From NCBI RefSeq assembly GCF_001942335.1, contig NZ_MKKH01000055.1:1-64000 (forward strand): DNA of 64,000 nt, written 5' to 3'. The first letter of the stretch is position 1; the number at the start of each line of letters is the position of its first letter. The translations under genes and the position numbers were made by a program. Origin of the DNA: Cellulosimicrobium sp. CUA-896 (GTDB lineage: Bacteria > Actinomycetota > Actinomycetes > Actinomycetales > Cellulomonadaceae). Below, piece by piece: positions 42,494-54,136 of this stretch. The notes beneath the pieces were generated by a model. That model made no database searches and had not been told where the DNA came from. It saw nothing but the letters and a program-made list of their open reading frames with translations.

Positions 42494-43143
42494 GTGACGA
42501 AGAGCCGCTACCCCTACGCGCCCGACGAGTTCGACGCTCCCGCGCCGCAGGGCGCCCCCGTCGGCGTGCACCGCACGCCGCGCAGCGGGTGGAGCAAGAC
42601 GTGGCCGTTCCTCCTGGTCGCCGTGGTCTTCGCCGGCCTGGCCTACGGAGCGTCACGCTGCTGTCCGGCGGGTCCGACGAGGCGCCGCCGCAGGCGCAGT
42701 CCACGGAGCCCGCCGCGGAGGAGTCGGCCGAGCCGCCCGCCGAGGAGACGACGGAGCCGCCGGCCGAGACCGACGCACCTCCCGCCGAGGAGGAGCCGCC
42801 CGCCGAGGAGACGCCGGAGGCACCGGACGTCGACGCGCTGCTCGCGGCCGCCGACCCCAGCGCCTACGTCCGCGTGCTGAACGCGAGCGGGCTGACCGGG
42901 ATGGCGGGCACGGGCAAGGACGCGCTCGACGCGCGCGGCTTCACCCAGGTCGAGGCGGCGGACTACGAGGGCAGCCCGGACGACGTCGCCGTCACCACCG
43001 TCTGGTACGGCGAGAACCGTGCCGAGACGGCGGCGGCCGTCGCGGCCGTCCTCGGCATCCCCGAGGAGAACGTCAGCCAGCAGCCGCTGCGCTCGGGCGA
43101 CGTCGTCGTCATCATCAAGTCGGAGCTCACTCCCGCGGGCTGA
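42494..43143 (+). CDS. VirR-like LytR_C domain membrane protein (one frame break)
   Basis: A short cytoplasmic N-terminus, one transmembrane helix (about residues 36-53), a long acidic Pro/Ala/Glu linker with repeated PPAEE units (about 42715-42830), and a C-terminal LytR_C domain (VRVLNASGLTGMAGTGKDALDARGFTQVE). It is organised like the mycobacterial envelope protein VirR (Rv0431), supported by the DUF3263 neighbour. LytR_C domains act in cell-wall assembly. One base seems to be lost near 42648, just after the membrane helix (AYGA-VTLLSGG). Confidence 0.8.
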
Positions 43144-43286
43144 CCCCCTGACCAGGACGTTCGTCCATCTCGCACCCGTCCGTCCGGACGTCGCTCCGAC
43201 CTTCCCCGGGCGCACGGTCGCCGCTAGGCTCGGCGTACCGCGGGGCCGAGGGAGCCCCGCGGGCGACGACGCACGAGGAGACCTCG

Positions 43287-43490
43287 ATGGCTCAGGGCAC
43301 CGTGAAGTGGTTCAACGCGGAGAAGGGGTACGGGTTCATCACGCCCGTCAGCGGCGGGCAGGACCTGTTCGTCCACTTCAGCGCCATCCAGACCGACGGC
43401 TACCGCACGCTCGAGGAGGGGCAGGAGGTCGAGTTCGAGCTCGGCCAGGGCACCAAGGGCCCGCAGGCCGAGCAGGTGCGGCCGCTCTGA
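43287..43490 (+). CDS. cspA: Cold-shock domain protein
   Basis: A 67-residue single cold-shock domain that binds single-stranded RNA or DNA. RNP1 is KGYGFITP and RNP2 is LFVHFSAI, after the start [13 protein letters not shown]. The ATG has GAGGAGA 8 nt upstream. The 143-bp upstream gap would hold the long leader typical of csp genes, but I see no clear thermosensor. A hairpin overlaps the stop codon. Confidence 0.96.
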   Translation: MAQGTVKWFNAEKGYGFITPVSGGQDLFVHFSAIQTDGYRTLEEGQEVEFELGQGTKGPQAEQVRPL

Positions 43491-43510
43491 GCCCGTCGCA
43501 CGACGGGCTC
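43489..43510 (+). terminator. Short hairpin terminator overlapping the cspA stop
   Basis: GAGCCCGTC (43489-43497) pairs with GACGGGCTC (43502-43510) across a 4-nt loop. It begins within the TGA and ends 6 bp before the next GTG, so it could separate the abundant cspA message from the following oxidoreductase. Confidence 0.6.
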
Positions 43511-43516
43511 TGACCC

Positions 43517-45025
43517 GTGACGGAGCACCTCGACGCCGTCGTCGTGGGGTCGGGGCCGAACGGCCTCGCCGCCGCGGTGACGCTCGCGCGCGCCGGCCTC
43601 GACGTGCGCGTGCTCGAGGCGCAGCCGACCGTCGGGGGCGGCTCCCGCACGCTCGACCTCGGGCTCGCCGAGGGGATCGTCCAGGACGTCTGCTCGGCGG
43701 TGCACCCGCTCGCGTGGGCGTCCCCCTTCTTCGAGGCCTTCGACCTCCGTGCGCGGGGCGTGGAGCTCGTCGCGCCCGACGTGTCGTACGCGCACCCGCT
43801 CGACGGCGGGCGCGCGGGCGTCGCGTACCAGGACGTCGCGCGCACCGCGGAGCGGCTGGGGGCGCCCGACGGCGCGGCGTGGCGCGGCCTGCTGGGACCG
43901 CTGGCGGAACGGTGGCGGGACACGGTCGCCGTCGCGCTCGGCGACAAGCGCTCGGTCCCGGGACGGGTGCTGCGACCCGAGGGCGCGGCGACCGCGGCGC
44001 GGTTCGGGGCCGCCGTCCTGGAGCAAGGCACCGCCGCCTGGGGCCGCCGCTTCGCGACGGAGGAGGCCGCGGCGCTGCTCACCGGCGTGGCGGCGCACGC
44101 GATCACCCCCTTGCCCTCGCTGGGCGGTGCGGGCACGGCGCTGCTCCTCGCCGCGCTCGGCCACGCACCCGGCGGGTGGCCGATCCCGCGGGGCGGGTCG
44201 GGCGAGATCGTGCGCGCCCTCGTCGACGACCTGCGCGCCCACGGCGGCGACGTCGTCACCGGCCACCGTGTGGCCTCGCGCGCGGACCTGCCGCCCGCGC
44301 GCGCCTACATGTTCGACACGGCGCCGCGTGTCGTCGCGGACGTGTTCGCGGACCGGCTCTCGGCACGTGCGGAGGCCGGCCTGCGCCGGTTCCGCCACGG
44401 CGACGCCGCGGCGAAGGTGGACCTCGTGCTGTCCGGTCCCGTGCCGTGGGCGGACCCGGAGGTCGGCCGCGCGTCCACGGTGCACGTCGGCGGGACGCGC
44501 GCCGAGATGGCGCAGGCGGAGTCGGACGTCGCGGCCGGGCGGCACGCGGAGCGCCCCGTCGTCCTCGTCAGCGACCCGACGGTCGCCGACCCGGGCCGTG
44601 CCGCCGGGGGCCTGCGACCGCTGTGGACGTACGCGCACGTGCCCGCCGGGTCCGGCCGCGACGTGACGGAGGACGTCGTGGCGCAGATCGAGCGGTTCGC
44701 CCCGGGGTTCCGTGACGTCGTCGTGGCGTCTCGCTGCATCCCCGCCGCCGGCATGAGCGAGCACGACGAGAGCTATGTGGGCGGCGACATCGCGGGCGGC
44801 GCGGTGACGATGTGGCAGATGGTGGCCCGGCCCGCATTGCGGGCGGACCCGTACGCCGTCGGGCTCGAGGGCGTCTACCTGTGCTCCGCCTCCACGCCGC
44901 CGGGGCCGGGCGTGCACGGGCTCGGCGGCTGGTACGCCGCGCGGCGGGTGCTGCGCCGGGAGTTCGACGTCCGCGACGACCCCGACCTCGGCCCCGACCG
45001 CGGACCCGTTCCGGCGCCGGGGTAG
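43517..45025 (+). CDS. FAD-dependent oxidoreductase, phytoene-dehydrogenase-related
   Basis: A 502-residue protein with an N-terminal dinucleotide fold (VVVGSGPNGLAAAVTLARAGLDVRVLEA). The family continues with TVGGGSRT, LGGAGTALLLAALGHAPGGWPIPRGGSGEIVRAL and the C-terminal FAD motif VYLCSASTPPGPGVHGLGGWYAARRVL. This is the COG1233 / PYROXD2-like group. No carotenoid genes are nearby, so a carotenoid desaturase role is unlikely. Substrate unknown. The GTG start is at 43517 and it is convergent with the GH15-like gene. Confidence 0.8.
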   Translation: MTEHLDAVVVGSGPNGLAAAVTLARAGLDVRVLEAQPTVGGGSRTLDLGLAEGIVQDVCSAVHPLAWASPFFEAFDLRARGVELVAPDVSYAHPLDGGRAGVAYQDVARTAERLGAPDGAAWRGLLGPLAERWRDTVAVALGDKRSVPGRVLRPEGAATAARFGAAVLEQGTAAWGRRFATEEAAALLTGVAAHAITPLPSLGGAGTALLLAALGHAPGGWPIPRGGSGEIVRALVDDLRAHGGDVVTGHRVASRADLPPARAYMFDTAPRVVADVFADRLSARAEAGLRRFRHGDAAAKVDLVLSGPVPWADPEVGRASTVHVGGTRAEMAQAESDVAAGRHAERPVVLVSDPTVADPGRAAGGLRPLWTYAHVPAGSGRDVTEDVVAQIERFAPGFRDVVVASRCIPAAGMSEHDESYVGGDIAGGAVTMWQMVARPALRADPYAVGLEGVYLCSASTPPGPGVHGLGGWYAARRVLRREFDVRDDPDLGPDRGPVPAPG

Positions 45026-45051
45026 CCCTGTCCCACGGCCGGGGGACGGTC

Positions 45052-46588
45052 CTACCGCGGCGCGTCCTCGAGCTCGACGAGCGCGAGGACGACGAGCGCG
45101 GAGCTCCACGACAGGGGCGCGACGGCCGCCGGCGACCCGTCCGCGAGCACCTTCTCCGGGATCGCGCCCGACGCGGTCCGGTGCTCGTCGAGCCAGCGCA
45201 GCCACTCGCGCGCGTCCGCGCGGTCGTCGGGGTCGGACGACGACGCCGCGGCCAGCGCGTAGAGCGCCGTCTGCGGCGTCCACGAGATGCCGTCCTCACG
45301 CCACCCGGCGCCGGGCGCGAGACCGCCCGCGGGGCGCAGCATCTCCCGGACGGACGCGAGCCACGCGTCGTGGGCGCCGTCGAGCGGCTCCGGCTGGAAC
45401 GGCGGGAGGACGAACGCGGTGGAGGCGTCCCGTGCGCCGCCCGTCACGTGGCGCGGGTAGCCCTGGTCCCCGAACGCGCCCTCGACGGCGGCCCGCAGCC
45501 TGCCCGCCGCGCCGACCGCCGCGCCCTGCCGCGCGCGGGTCGCGGCGAGCGCCGCGTCGGCAGCACGCGTCGCCTCGCCGGTCGCGCTGCCGGGGTCCAC
45601 GGCGAGCGCGGGGACGACGGCCGGACGGTCGGACGGGGCGTCCGCCCCCGCGAGCCGGTAGAAGTCGGCGGCGGCCTCGAGCCCGGCGAGCAGCGGACCG
45701 GCCGTGCCGAGCGTGAGCGACGTCGGCTCGACCTCCCAGTAGTCGCTCGACGCGGGCGGCAGCGACGCCTCCGCGAGGAGGGACAGCGCGTGGTCGGCGC
45801 AGGCGTCGACGAGCGGGCGCAGCACCGCCGCGACGGCGGCGCGGTCGTCGGCGGGGGCCTCGGCGAGCACGACGTCCGCCGCCCACAGGACCCAGCCCAC
45901 GCCGTCCGACTGGAGGCCGCGGTCGTCGGGCACGCCGGACCCGTCGGGCAGGTAGCGCGCGTGGAAGGACCCGTCGTCCTCCTGCACCCGGGCGAGGAAG
46001 CGCAGGACGTCGAGCGCGTCGTCGACGTGACCGGTGCGCGCGAACGCCGCCGCGGCGAACGACGCGTCGCGGGCCACACGTAGCGCCACTTGGGCGGGGC
46101 GCGGCGAGCGAGGCGCCGTTGTCGAGCACCAAGGAGCGCAGGTCGAGCAGCGCCGCCTCGCCGAGCTCCTCGAACCGCCCGCCCGCGCCGGGGACGACAC
46201 CGGACGCGAGCCAGGCGCGCGAGGACGCGGCGGCGTCGTGCGCGGCCGCGTCGTCGAGGAGGAGCGCGGCGTCGATCGGCGCTCCGGCGACCTGCGCGAG
46301 CCGGTGCGCCTCGCCGTCGGCCGGGTCGACGCCGTCCACGAGGCCCGCCGGGTCGAGGCCCGCGGGGTCGAGGACCCGGCTGCCGTCGAGGTAGACGGCG
46401 GCGGCACCGGGAGGCAGCCGCAGGAGCGCGTGCTCCGTGACGGCGATACCGTCCTGGTAGAGGTCGATGTGCTCGCCGGTCGGGACGGCGGTGGCCGTCG
46501 CCGCCGTCAGGCCGAGGGCGGGGACGAGCACGAACCCGGCCAGGGCCCCGAGGCGCCACGTCGTTGTTGCGCGGATCACACCGCGCAT
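45052..46588 (-). CDS. Secreted glycoside hydrolase family 15-like protein (two frame breaks)
   Basis: About 512 residues with an N-terminal signal sequence (hydrophobic [20 protein letters not shown]). An (alpha/alpha)6 domain follows, with [65 protein letters not shown] and GAIPEKVL, all matching glucoamylase-like GH15 enzymes. Two bases are missing close together: near 46105 (before PKWRYVW) and near 46078 (between YVWP and RDAS), both in C runs. It probably acts on alpha-glucans or trehalose-like glucosides outside the cell. Confidence 0.8.
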
Positions 46589-46593
46589 CGTAA

Positions 46594-48508
<1,915 letters not shown>

Positions 48509-48577
48509 CGCGGAGCCGGGTGGGGCCAGGGTGAGGTACGAGGCCTCGGTCCCGCCCGGTGCAGCGGCAGGAGGACC

Positions 48578-48595
48578 ATGAAGGTGGACTTCTGA
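48578..48595 (+). other. Five-codon mini-ORF with strong Shine-Dalgarno
   Basis: ATG AAG GTG GAC TTC TGA follows AGGAGG (48569-48574) with 3-nt spacing. It encodes MKVDF and echoes the GMDF end of groEL. It may be a chance remnant of a duplicated 3' end or a leader peptide. Support is only the ribosome-binding site. Confidence 0.25.
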
Positions 48596-48634
48596 TCCAC
48601 GCCTGACCCGCCCGGTCCGCCGGGGGTAGCACGC

Positions 48635-48669
48635 AGGGCCGTCGGCCGGGACTCCCGGCCGGCGGCCCT
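48635..48669 (+). terminator. Hairpin terminator after groEL
   Basis: Arms at 48635-48650 and 48654-48669 form 16 pairs, including one G-T wobble, around a 3-nt loop. It lies 126 bp past the groEL stop. Confidence 0.75.
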
Positions 48670-48722
48670 CGTCGTACGCGGTCCCCGGCCGGCGACCACG
48701 CGCCCGGGGGTAAAGGGCCCGC

Positions 48723-48760
48723 GTAACGACGTGGAAACGTGCGCGAAGCATGTCCGAGAC
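48723..48760 (+). promoter_or_regulatory. GlnR-like nitrogen operator upstream of the Nik/urease operon
   Basis: GTAAC (48723-48727), six bases, GAAAC (48734-48738), six bases, GAAGC (48745-48749), six bases, GAGAC (48756-48760). The first two half-sites are an exact match to the actinobacterial GlnR pattern gTnAC-n6-GAAAC, and the next two continue the 11-nt period. It lies about 130-170 bp upstream of the substrate-binding protein start, suggesting nitrogen control of transporter and urease. Confidence 0.6.
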
Positions 48761-48893
48761 GTCGACCGGTCACCCTCGACGGGCCGGACGCGTCCGTACG
48801 CCGATCACGAACGGCTGCCGATGGTGACGGCCCCGGGGCGCCGCCGCACCACGCTCGTCACGACCGAGGTCCCCGAGAGAGCCGGAGCTGCTC

Positions 48894-50552
48894 GTGCCCC
48901 ACCGTCCCGCCCCGTCCCGTGCCGTCGCCGACGCCGGACCGTCCGCGTCGACCACCCGTGCGGTCGGGGCGGCCTCCGCTGTCGCGCTGGCCGTCGTGCT
49001 CGCCGGGTGCTCGACGGCCGGCCCTGCCACGCCGGCGAGAGCCTCGGACGCGTCGTCGACGCTCGCGCTCGCCGAGTCCGCGGAGTACACGACGCTGAAC
49101 CCGCTCGAGCAGCCGCTCGGCATCACCGGAAAGATGTACGACGGTCTGGTCCGCGTCGGTGCGGACGGGGTGCTGGAGCCGGGACTCGCGAGCGCGATGC
49201 CCTCGCCCGACGCGGACCTCACGACGTGGAGGGTGACGCTGCGCGAGGACGTCACCTTCTCGGACGGCTCGGTCTTCGACGCGCAGGACGTCGTCGCCGC
49301 GTACACGGCGGTGCGCGACCCCGGCTACGGCTCCCCGCTCGCCGCGGACTACGCGATGGTCGAGTCCGTCACGGCGCAGGACCCGACGACCGTCGTCTTC
49401 GAGCTGTCGTACCCCTACGCGGGCCTGGCCGCCCGCCTCACGCTCGGCGTGCCGGCGGCCGAGGCCCTCGGGACGTCGGTCGCCGACTCGTCGCTCGTGT
49501 CGCAGCCGGTGGGGACGGGCCCCTACGACGTCGCCGAGTGGCGTCGCGGCGACTCGCTCACGCTCGAGGCGCGCGACGACTGGTGGGGCGGGACGGCGCA
49601 GGTCACGACGATCCACCTCGTGTTCGTCCCGGACGAGACGGCGCGCGCCCAGCGGGTGCGGTCCGGCGAGGTCGACGGCGCGCAGCTGTCGCCCCTGACC
49701 GCGGGCTCGCTCGACGGCACCGGCGGGATCGAGGTCGTCACGAACCCGTCCGCCGACTTCCGGGCGATCTCGCTGCCGACCACGCTGCCGTTCTTCGCGG
49801 ACTCCCGGGTGCGCGTCGCGCTCAACCTCGCCACCGACCGTGACGCGATGGTGGAGGGCGTCCTGCAGGGGAACGGCGTCGCGGTGTCCACGCCCTTCAC
49901 GCCCGCGCAGGGCGACGCCTTCGCGCCCGACGCCGCCTTCGAGCACGACCCGGACGCCGCGGCCGCCCTGCTCGACGACGCCGGCTGGAGGCCCGGCCCG
50001 GACGGGGTGCGTGCCAAGGACGGGGTGCCGCTCGCGTTCGACCTCATGTACTTCGCGGACGACACGCTGCGCCGCGACGTCGCGCAGGCCTTCGCGTCCG
50101 ACATGTCGCAGATCGGCGTCGACGTGCGCCTCGAGGGCGTCGACCGCCCGCAGGCCGTCACGGGCATGCGGGACAAGGCGTTCGTCCTCGGCGGCGGTGA
50201 CATGCCCTACGACCCCGACGCGCAGGTCTACCGCGTGCTGCACTCGGCCTTCGCCGCGTACGACCCCGACGACGCGTACTCCAACCCGTCGATGTACGCC
50301 GACCGCGAGGTCGACGCACTCCTGGACGACGCGCGGCGCGAGCAGGACACCGGTGCGCGCGACAGGCTGTACCGCGAGCTCCAGGACCGCCTCGTCGCTG
50401 ACCCGCCGATGGTCACGGTCTTCGCGCTCGAGCACACCTACGTCGCGCGCGGGCTCGACGCCTGGGACGGGATCGTCCCGGTCGTCGAGCCCCACGAGCA
50501 CGGTGTTGCGTGGGGGCCGTGGTGGAACGTCCAGGAGTGGACGGCGCGTTGA
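48894..50552 (+). CDS. Nickel/peptide-type ABC substrate-binding lipoprotein
   Basis: A 552-residue SBP_bac_5 family protein with a lipoprotein signal (lipobox LAGC). Family segments include TWRVTLREDVTFSDGSVFDAQDVVAAY, QPVGTGPYDVAEWRRGDSLTLEARDDWWGG and VRVALNLATDRDAMVEGVLQGNGVAVSTPF. The family binds peptides, nickel or other ligands, and sequence alone does not fix which. Its operon continues into permeases, a fused ATPase and urease genes, so nickel supply for urease is the most economical guess (NikA-like). The GTG at 48894 has GGAG 7 nt upstream. Confidence 0.85.
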   Translation: MPHRPAPSRAVADAGPSASTTRAVGAASAVALAVVLAGCSTAGPATPARASDASSTLALAESAEYTTLNPLEQPLGITGKMYDGLVRVGADGVLEPGLASAMPSPDADLTTWRVTLREDVTFSDGSVFDAQDVVAAYTAVRDPGYGSPLAADYAMVESVTAQDPTTVVFELSYPYAGLAARLTLGVPAAEALGTSVADSSLVSQPVGTGPYDVAEWRRGDSLTLEARDDWWGGTAQVTTIHLVFVPDETARAQRVRSGEVDGAQLSPLTAGSLDGTGGIEVVTNPSADFRAISLPTTLPFFADSRVRVALNLATDRDAMVEGVLQGNGVAVSTPFTPAQGDAFAPDAAFEHDPDAAAALLDDAGWRPGPDGVRAKDGVPLAFDLMYFADDTLRRDVAQAFASDMSQIGVDVRLEGVDRPQAVTGMRDKAFVLGGGDMPYDPDAQVYRVLHSAFAAYDPDDAYSNPSMYADREVDALLDDARREQDTGARDRLYRELQDRLVADPPMVTVFALEHTYVARGLDAWDGIVPVVEPHEHGVAWGPWWNVQEWTAR

Positions 50553-51552
50553 ACGCGCTCGCGCGGGCGCCGGGATCGCGCGCGTCCGCAGCCCTGCGTC
50601 TCGCCGGCAGGCGGCTCGCCTGGGCCGTCCCGCTCGTGGTCGTCATCAGCCTCGCGGTGTTCGCGCTCGCCGCCGTCTCCCCGACGGACGCCGCGGCGTC
50701 GTTCCTCGCGCGCGCGACGAGTTCGCCGGGTCCGCGGCCCGTCAGGGCGTCCAGGACCTGCTCGGCGACCGGCACTGGCTCGCGTCGTGGTGGCACTGGG
50801 TGTCCGGCGCGCTCGGCGGCGACCTCGGGTGGTCGACGACGACGCGTACCGACGTCGGCGTCGTCGTCGCGGCGCGACTGCCGTGGACGCTGCTGCTCAT
50901 GGTCCTCGGTCTCGCGCTCGCAGCCTGCGCCGGCGTGGTGCTCGCTCTCGTCTCCTCGCTGCGCCCCGGCGGACTCGTCGCCCGCGTCCTCACGGGGAGC
51001 CTGTGGGTGCTGTCCGCAGTGCCGTCGTTCCTCGTCGCGACGACGCTCATGGCGGTGCTCTCCCTCGGGCTCGGGTGGCTGCCCGCCGGCGGCCTGACCA
51101 ATCCGGGGGCCTCCCTCACCGCCGGGCAGGTCGGGCGGCACCTCGTGCTGCCCGTGGTCGCGGTCGCGCTGTCCCAGCTGCCGTGGATCACGCTGCACCT
51201 GCACCGCGCGACCACGGCGCAGCTGCGCACCACGGCGACGGAGGCCGCGCGACTGCGCGGCGTGCCGGAAGGGCGCGTCCTGGCCCGGCACGTCCTGCCC
51301 GGAGCCGCCGTGCCGACCCTCGCGATCGCCGGGGCGCGACTCCCCGAGGTCGTCGCGGGGTCGGTGCTCGTGGAGCAGGTGTTCGGGTGGCCTGGCCTTG
51401 GCCAGGGGCTCGTGGAGGCCGCTCTCGCCCAGGACTTCGCCCTGCTCGCGAGCGCCACCGTGCTCCTCACGACGGTCGCCGTGCTCGGCGGTCTGCTCGC
51501 CGACCTCGCCCTCGTCCGGATCGACCCGAGGACCGACCCCGATGCCCTCTGA
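50549..51552 (+). CDS. NikB/OppB-type ABC permease (one frame break)
   Basis: The first membrane subunit of the importer, about 334 residues. It has an N-terminal helix (LAWAVPLVVVISLAVFALAAV), then the permease domain with PWTLLLMVLGLALAACAGVVLAL, the contact loop TEAARLRGVPEGRVLARHVLPGAAVPTLAI, and VEQVFGWPGLGQGLVEAAL, the NikB/DppB ending. One base is missing near 50712, before DEFAGSAARQGV. I take the TTG at 50549, which overlaps the upstream TGA (AGGAG 11 nt upstream). The GTG at 50537 is an alternative. Confidence 0.85.
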
Positions 51553-52438
51553 CCTGCTCCCGGCCGCGAGACCGGCGTCCCGGCCGACCGCCGCGGCACC
51601 CCGGGGGCCGACTCGCGTGCTCGGCGTGGTGCGCGGTCGTACCCTCCCTCTCGGCCGGGTCGTCGCCGTCGGCGGCCTCGTCCTGCTCGTGCTCTACGCG
51701 GTGCTCGTGCCCGTGCTCGTCCCGGTCGACCTCGACCACGTGGACTACGTGACCGGTCCCACGCCGCCCTCGCTCGCGCACCCGTTCGGCACCGACCTCG
51801 CCGGTCGCGACCTGCTGGTCCGCGGCGCCCACGGGCTGCGGGTCTCCCTCGTCGCGGCGCTCGCGGGCGCGGCGGGAGCGGTCGTGCTGGGATGCCTCGT
51901 CGGCGCGACGTGCGCGCTCGCCGGCGGTCGCGCGGACCGGTGGGGGATGCGTCTCGTCGACGGGGTCAACGCCGTGCCCCACCTGCTCCTCGGCATCGTG
52001 GTCGCGGCCGCGCTGCGCGGGTCGTTGCTGACGATCGTGCTCGTCGTCGCCGCGACGCACTGGACGCAGACGGCCCGGCTCGTGCGCGCCGAGCTGCTCG
52101 CGCTCGGCAGCCGTGACTTCTACCGCGCCGCCGTGTCGCTCGGGCTCACGCGGCGCCAGGTGCTGCGGCACCACGCCGCACCCCGCCTCGCCGCGCAGCT
52201 CGCCGTCGCGCTCGGGCTGCTCGTGCCGCACGCGGTGTGGCACGAGTCCACGCTGACGTTCCTGGGCCTCGGGCTGCCGCCGCACCAGCCGTCGCTCGGC
52301 GCGCTCCTCGACCTCGGGCAGCAGGCGCTGCTGTCGGGCGCGTGGTGGACGCTCGCCGCGCCCGCCGGGCTGCTCGTCGCCGTGACGCTGTGCCTGGCGG
52401 GGAGCCTCGCCGGGCGGACGGGGGATCGCCGTGGGTGA
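51542..52438 (+). CDS. NikC/OppC-type ABC permease
   Basis: A 298-residue second permease. After the first helix comes HPFGTDLAGRDLLVRGAHGLRVSLVAALAGA, the typical NikC/DppC segment. The contact loop is RDFYRAAVSLGLTRRQVLRHHAAPRLAAQLAVAL, then HESTLTFLGLGLPPHQPSLGALLDLG. The ATG at 51542 lies inside the end of the preceding gene (11-bp overlap), and the 3' end overlaps the ATPase start. This tight packing supports a single operon. Confidence 0.88.
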   Translation: MPSDLLPAARPASRPTAAAPRGPTRVLGVVRGRTLPLGRVVAVGGLVLLVLYAVLVPVLVPVDLDHVDYVTGPTPPSLAHPFGTDLAGRDLLVRGAHGLRVSLVAALAGAAGAVVLGCLVGATCALAGGRADRWGMRLVDGVNAVPHLLLGIVVAAALRGSLLTIVLVVAATHWTQTARLVRAELLALGSRDFYRAAVSLGLTRRQVLRHHAAPRLAAQLAVALGLLVPHAVWHESTLTFLGLGLPPHQPSLGALLDLGQQALLSGAWWTLAAPAGLLVAVTLCLAGSLAGRTGDRRG

Positions 52439-54058
52439 CACGACGGCCACCGGGTCGCTCTCCGGCCTGCGTCACCACGGCTCGGGCGCCGGCCCCGGCC
52501 CGCACGCGCACGCGTCCGCATCCGTCCGCGTCCGGGGCCTGACGGTCGCCCACGGGGACGCCGTCGTGCTCGACGGTCTCGACCTCGACCTCGTCCCGGG
52601 CACGACGCACGTCGTGCTGGGTGCGTCCGGCGCAGGCAAGTCCACCGTCGTCGCCGCCCTCACCGGCACCCTGCCGCGGGGTGCGCGCGTCGAGGGCGTC
52701 GCGGTGCTCGAGACCGACGGCACGGCCGTCGACCTGCTGCGCGTGCCGCGGCGGGTCCGGCGCCGCCGGCTCGCCGGCCGGGTCGTCGGGACGGCGCCGC
52801 AGGGCGCGGGCGGGGCGTTCACACCGACGATGACCGTCGGCGCCCATCTGCGCGAGGTGCAGCGCGTCGCGGGGCGCGGTCGTCCGAGGCTCGGCGTCGC
52901 CCACCCGCACCTCGGGACGAGCCCTCGCCAGCAGCTCGTCGAGCTCGCGCACGCCGCCGGTGTCGAACCCGCCTGGCTCCGGCGCCACCCGCACGAGCTC
53001 TCCGGCGGGCAGCTCTCGCGCCTCGGGCTCGTCGCGGCGATGGTCGACCACCCGCCGGTCCTCCTCGCCGACGAGCCGACCGCGGGGCTCGACGCCGAGG
53101 CGACGCGCACCGTCGGCGCGCTGCTCGCGGCCTACGCGGCGGCCGGGCACACCGTGCTCGTCATCACCCACGACGACGCGTTCGCGCGCCAGATCGCCCA
53201 CGTCGTGACGCGGGTCGCGCGCGGCCGGGTCGTCGCGCAGGGCGCGCCGGAAGACGTCCTCGTCGACACCGCTCCGGCACTGCGGCCCGTGCGCACGGTC
53301 GCGGCCGACGCACCGGCCCTCGTCGCGAGCGCGATCACCGCGCGGCGCGGCGGGCGCCCGGTGCTCGCGCCGACCGACCTCGCGGTGCGCCGGGGCGAGG
53401 TGGTCGGCCTCACCGGCCCGTCCGGCGTCGGCAAGTCCACGCTCGCCGCGCTGCTCGCGCGGCTCGACCCGCCCGACGGGGGACAGGTCGCGCTCCCCGG
53501 CGTCGCCGGGGCGCCGCGAGCCGGGTTCGACCTCCCGCCGACCGAGCGCCGCCGGGTGGGATGGGTGTCCCAGCACCCGCACCTCGCCGTCGACCCGCGA
53601 CTCACGCTGCGGCGGACGATCGAGCTGCCGACGCGGCTCGCGGCACCCGGCACGGACGTCGCGGCGCGTGTCACGGCCCTCGCCCAGCGCCTGGGGCTCG
53701 GCACCGCGCTGCTCGACCGACGCCCGCACGAGGTCTCCGGCGGCGAGCTGCAGCGCGCGTGCGTCGCGCGTGCGCTCGCCCTGGCGCCCGAGTTCCTCGT
53801 GCTCGACGAGGTGACGTCGATGCTCGACGCCCGGACGGCGACGGACGTCCTCCACGTCGTGGCGGACGAGGCCACCGCGGGCGCGGGCGTGCTCCTCGTC
53901 GGCCACGACGTCGCGGCCTGCGTGCCGTGTGCGACCGCGTGCTCGCGCTGCGCCCGCGCGCCGACGGCGCCGTCCTGCGCCCGCTGCACGACGACGACAC
54001 CGGGTTCGGCGCCGGTGCGGAGGCAGCCCTCGGCGGGGTCGCGCCGGTCACGACGTGA
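52431..54058 (+). CDS. Fused double ABC ATPase (NikD-NikE type; one frame break)
   Basis: One chain of about 542 residues with two complete nucleotide-binding domains. The first has Walker A GASGAGKST, signature LSGGQLSRLGL, Walker B VLLADEPTAGLD and switch VITHDD. The second has GPSGVGKST, VSGGELQRACVARAL, FLVLDEVTSMLD and LLVGHD. Peptide/nickel importers usually use two separate ATPase genes, so this is a fusion. One C is missing near 53921; restoring it gives VAALRAVCDRVLALRPRADG and a stop at 54058. It is 78 bp from ureA. Confidence 0.85.
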
Positions 54059-54136
54059 CGCGGGTCGCCCGCGGTGCGGGGCGCCGCGGGCGACCACGCA
54101 ACATGCCGGACACACGAGGAAGGCACCATCGCCACC

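Larger units (their letters stand above)
48509..48893. other. Regulatory region between groEL and the ABC transporter
   Basis: 385 bp without a standard gene. In order it holds a tiny open frame with a perfect AGGAGG, a 16-bp hairpin terminator, and an 11-nt periodic GlnR-like operator (separate entries). The remainder is GC-rich and featureless. Confidence 0.6.

Noticed and set aside
43517-45025. Carotenoid desaturase assignment
   Set aside because: The fold is related, but no crtB, crtE or lycopene cyclase genes are nearby, and the sequence is closer to general phytoene-dehydrogenase-like oxidoreductases.
43400-45283. Long minus-strand open frame opposite the FAD oxidoreductase
   Set aside because: Antisense open frames are expected at this GC content. 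The composition is Arg/Ala/Gly-rich with no family motif, while the plus strand has a clear FAD protein.
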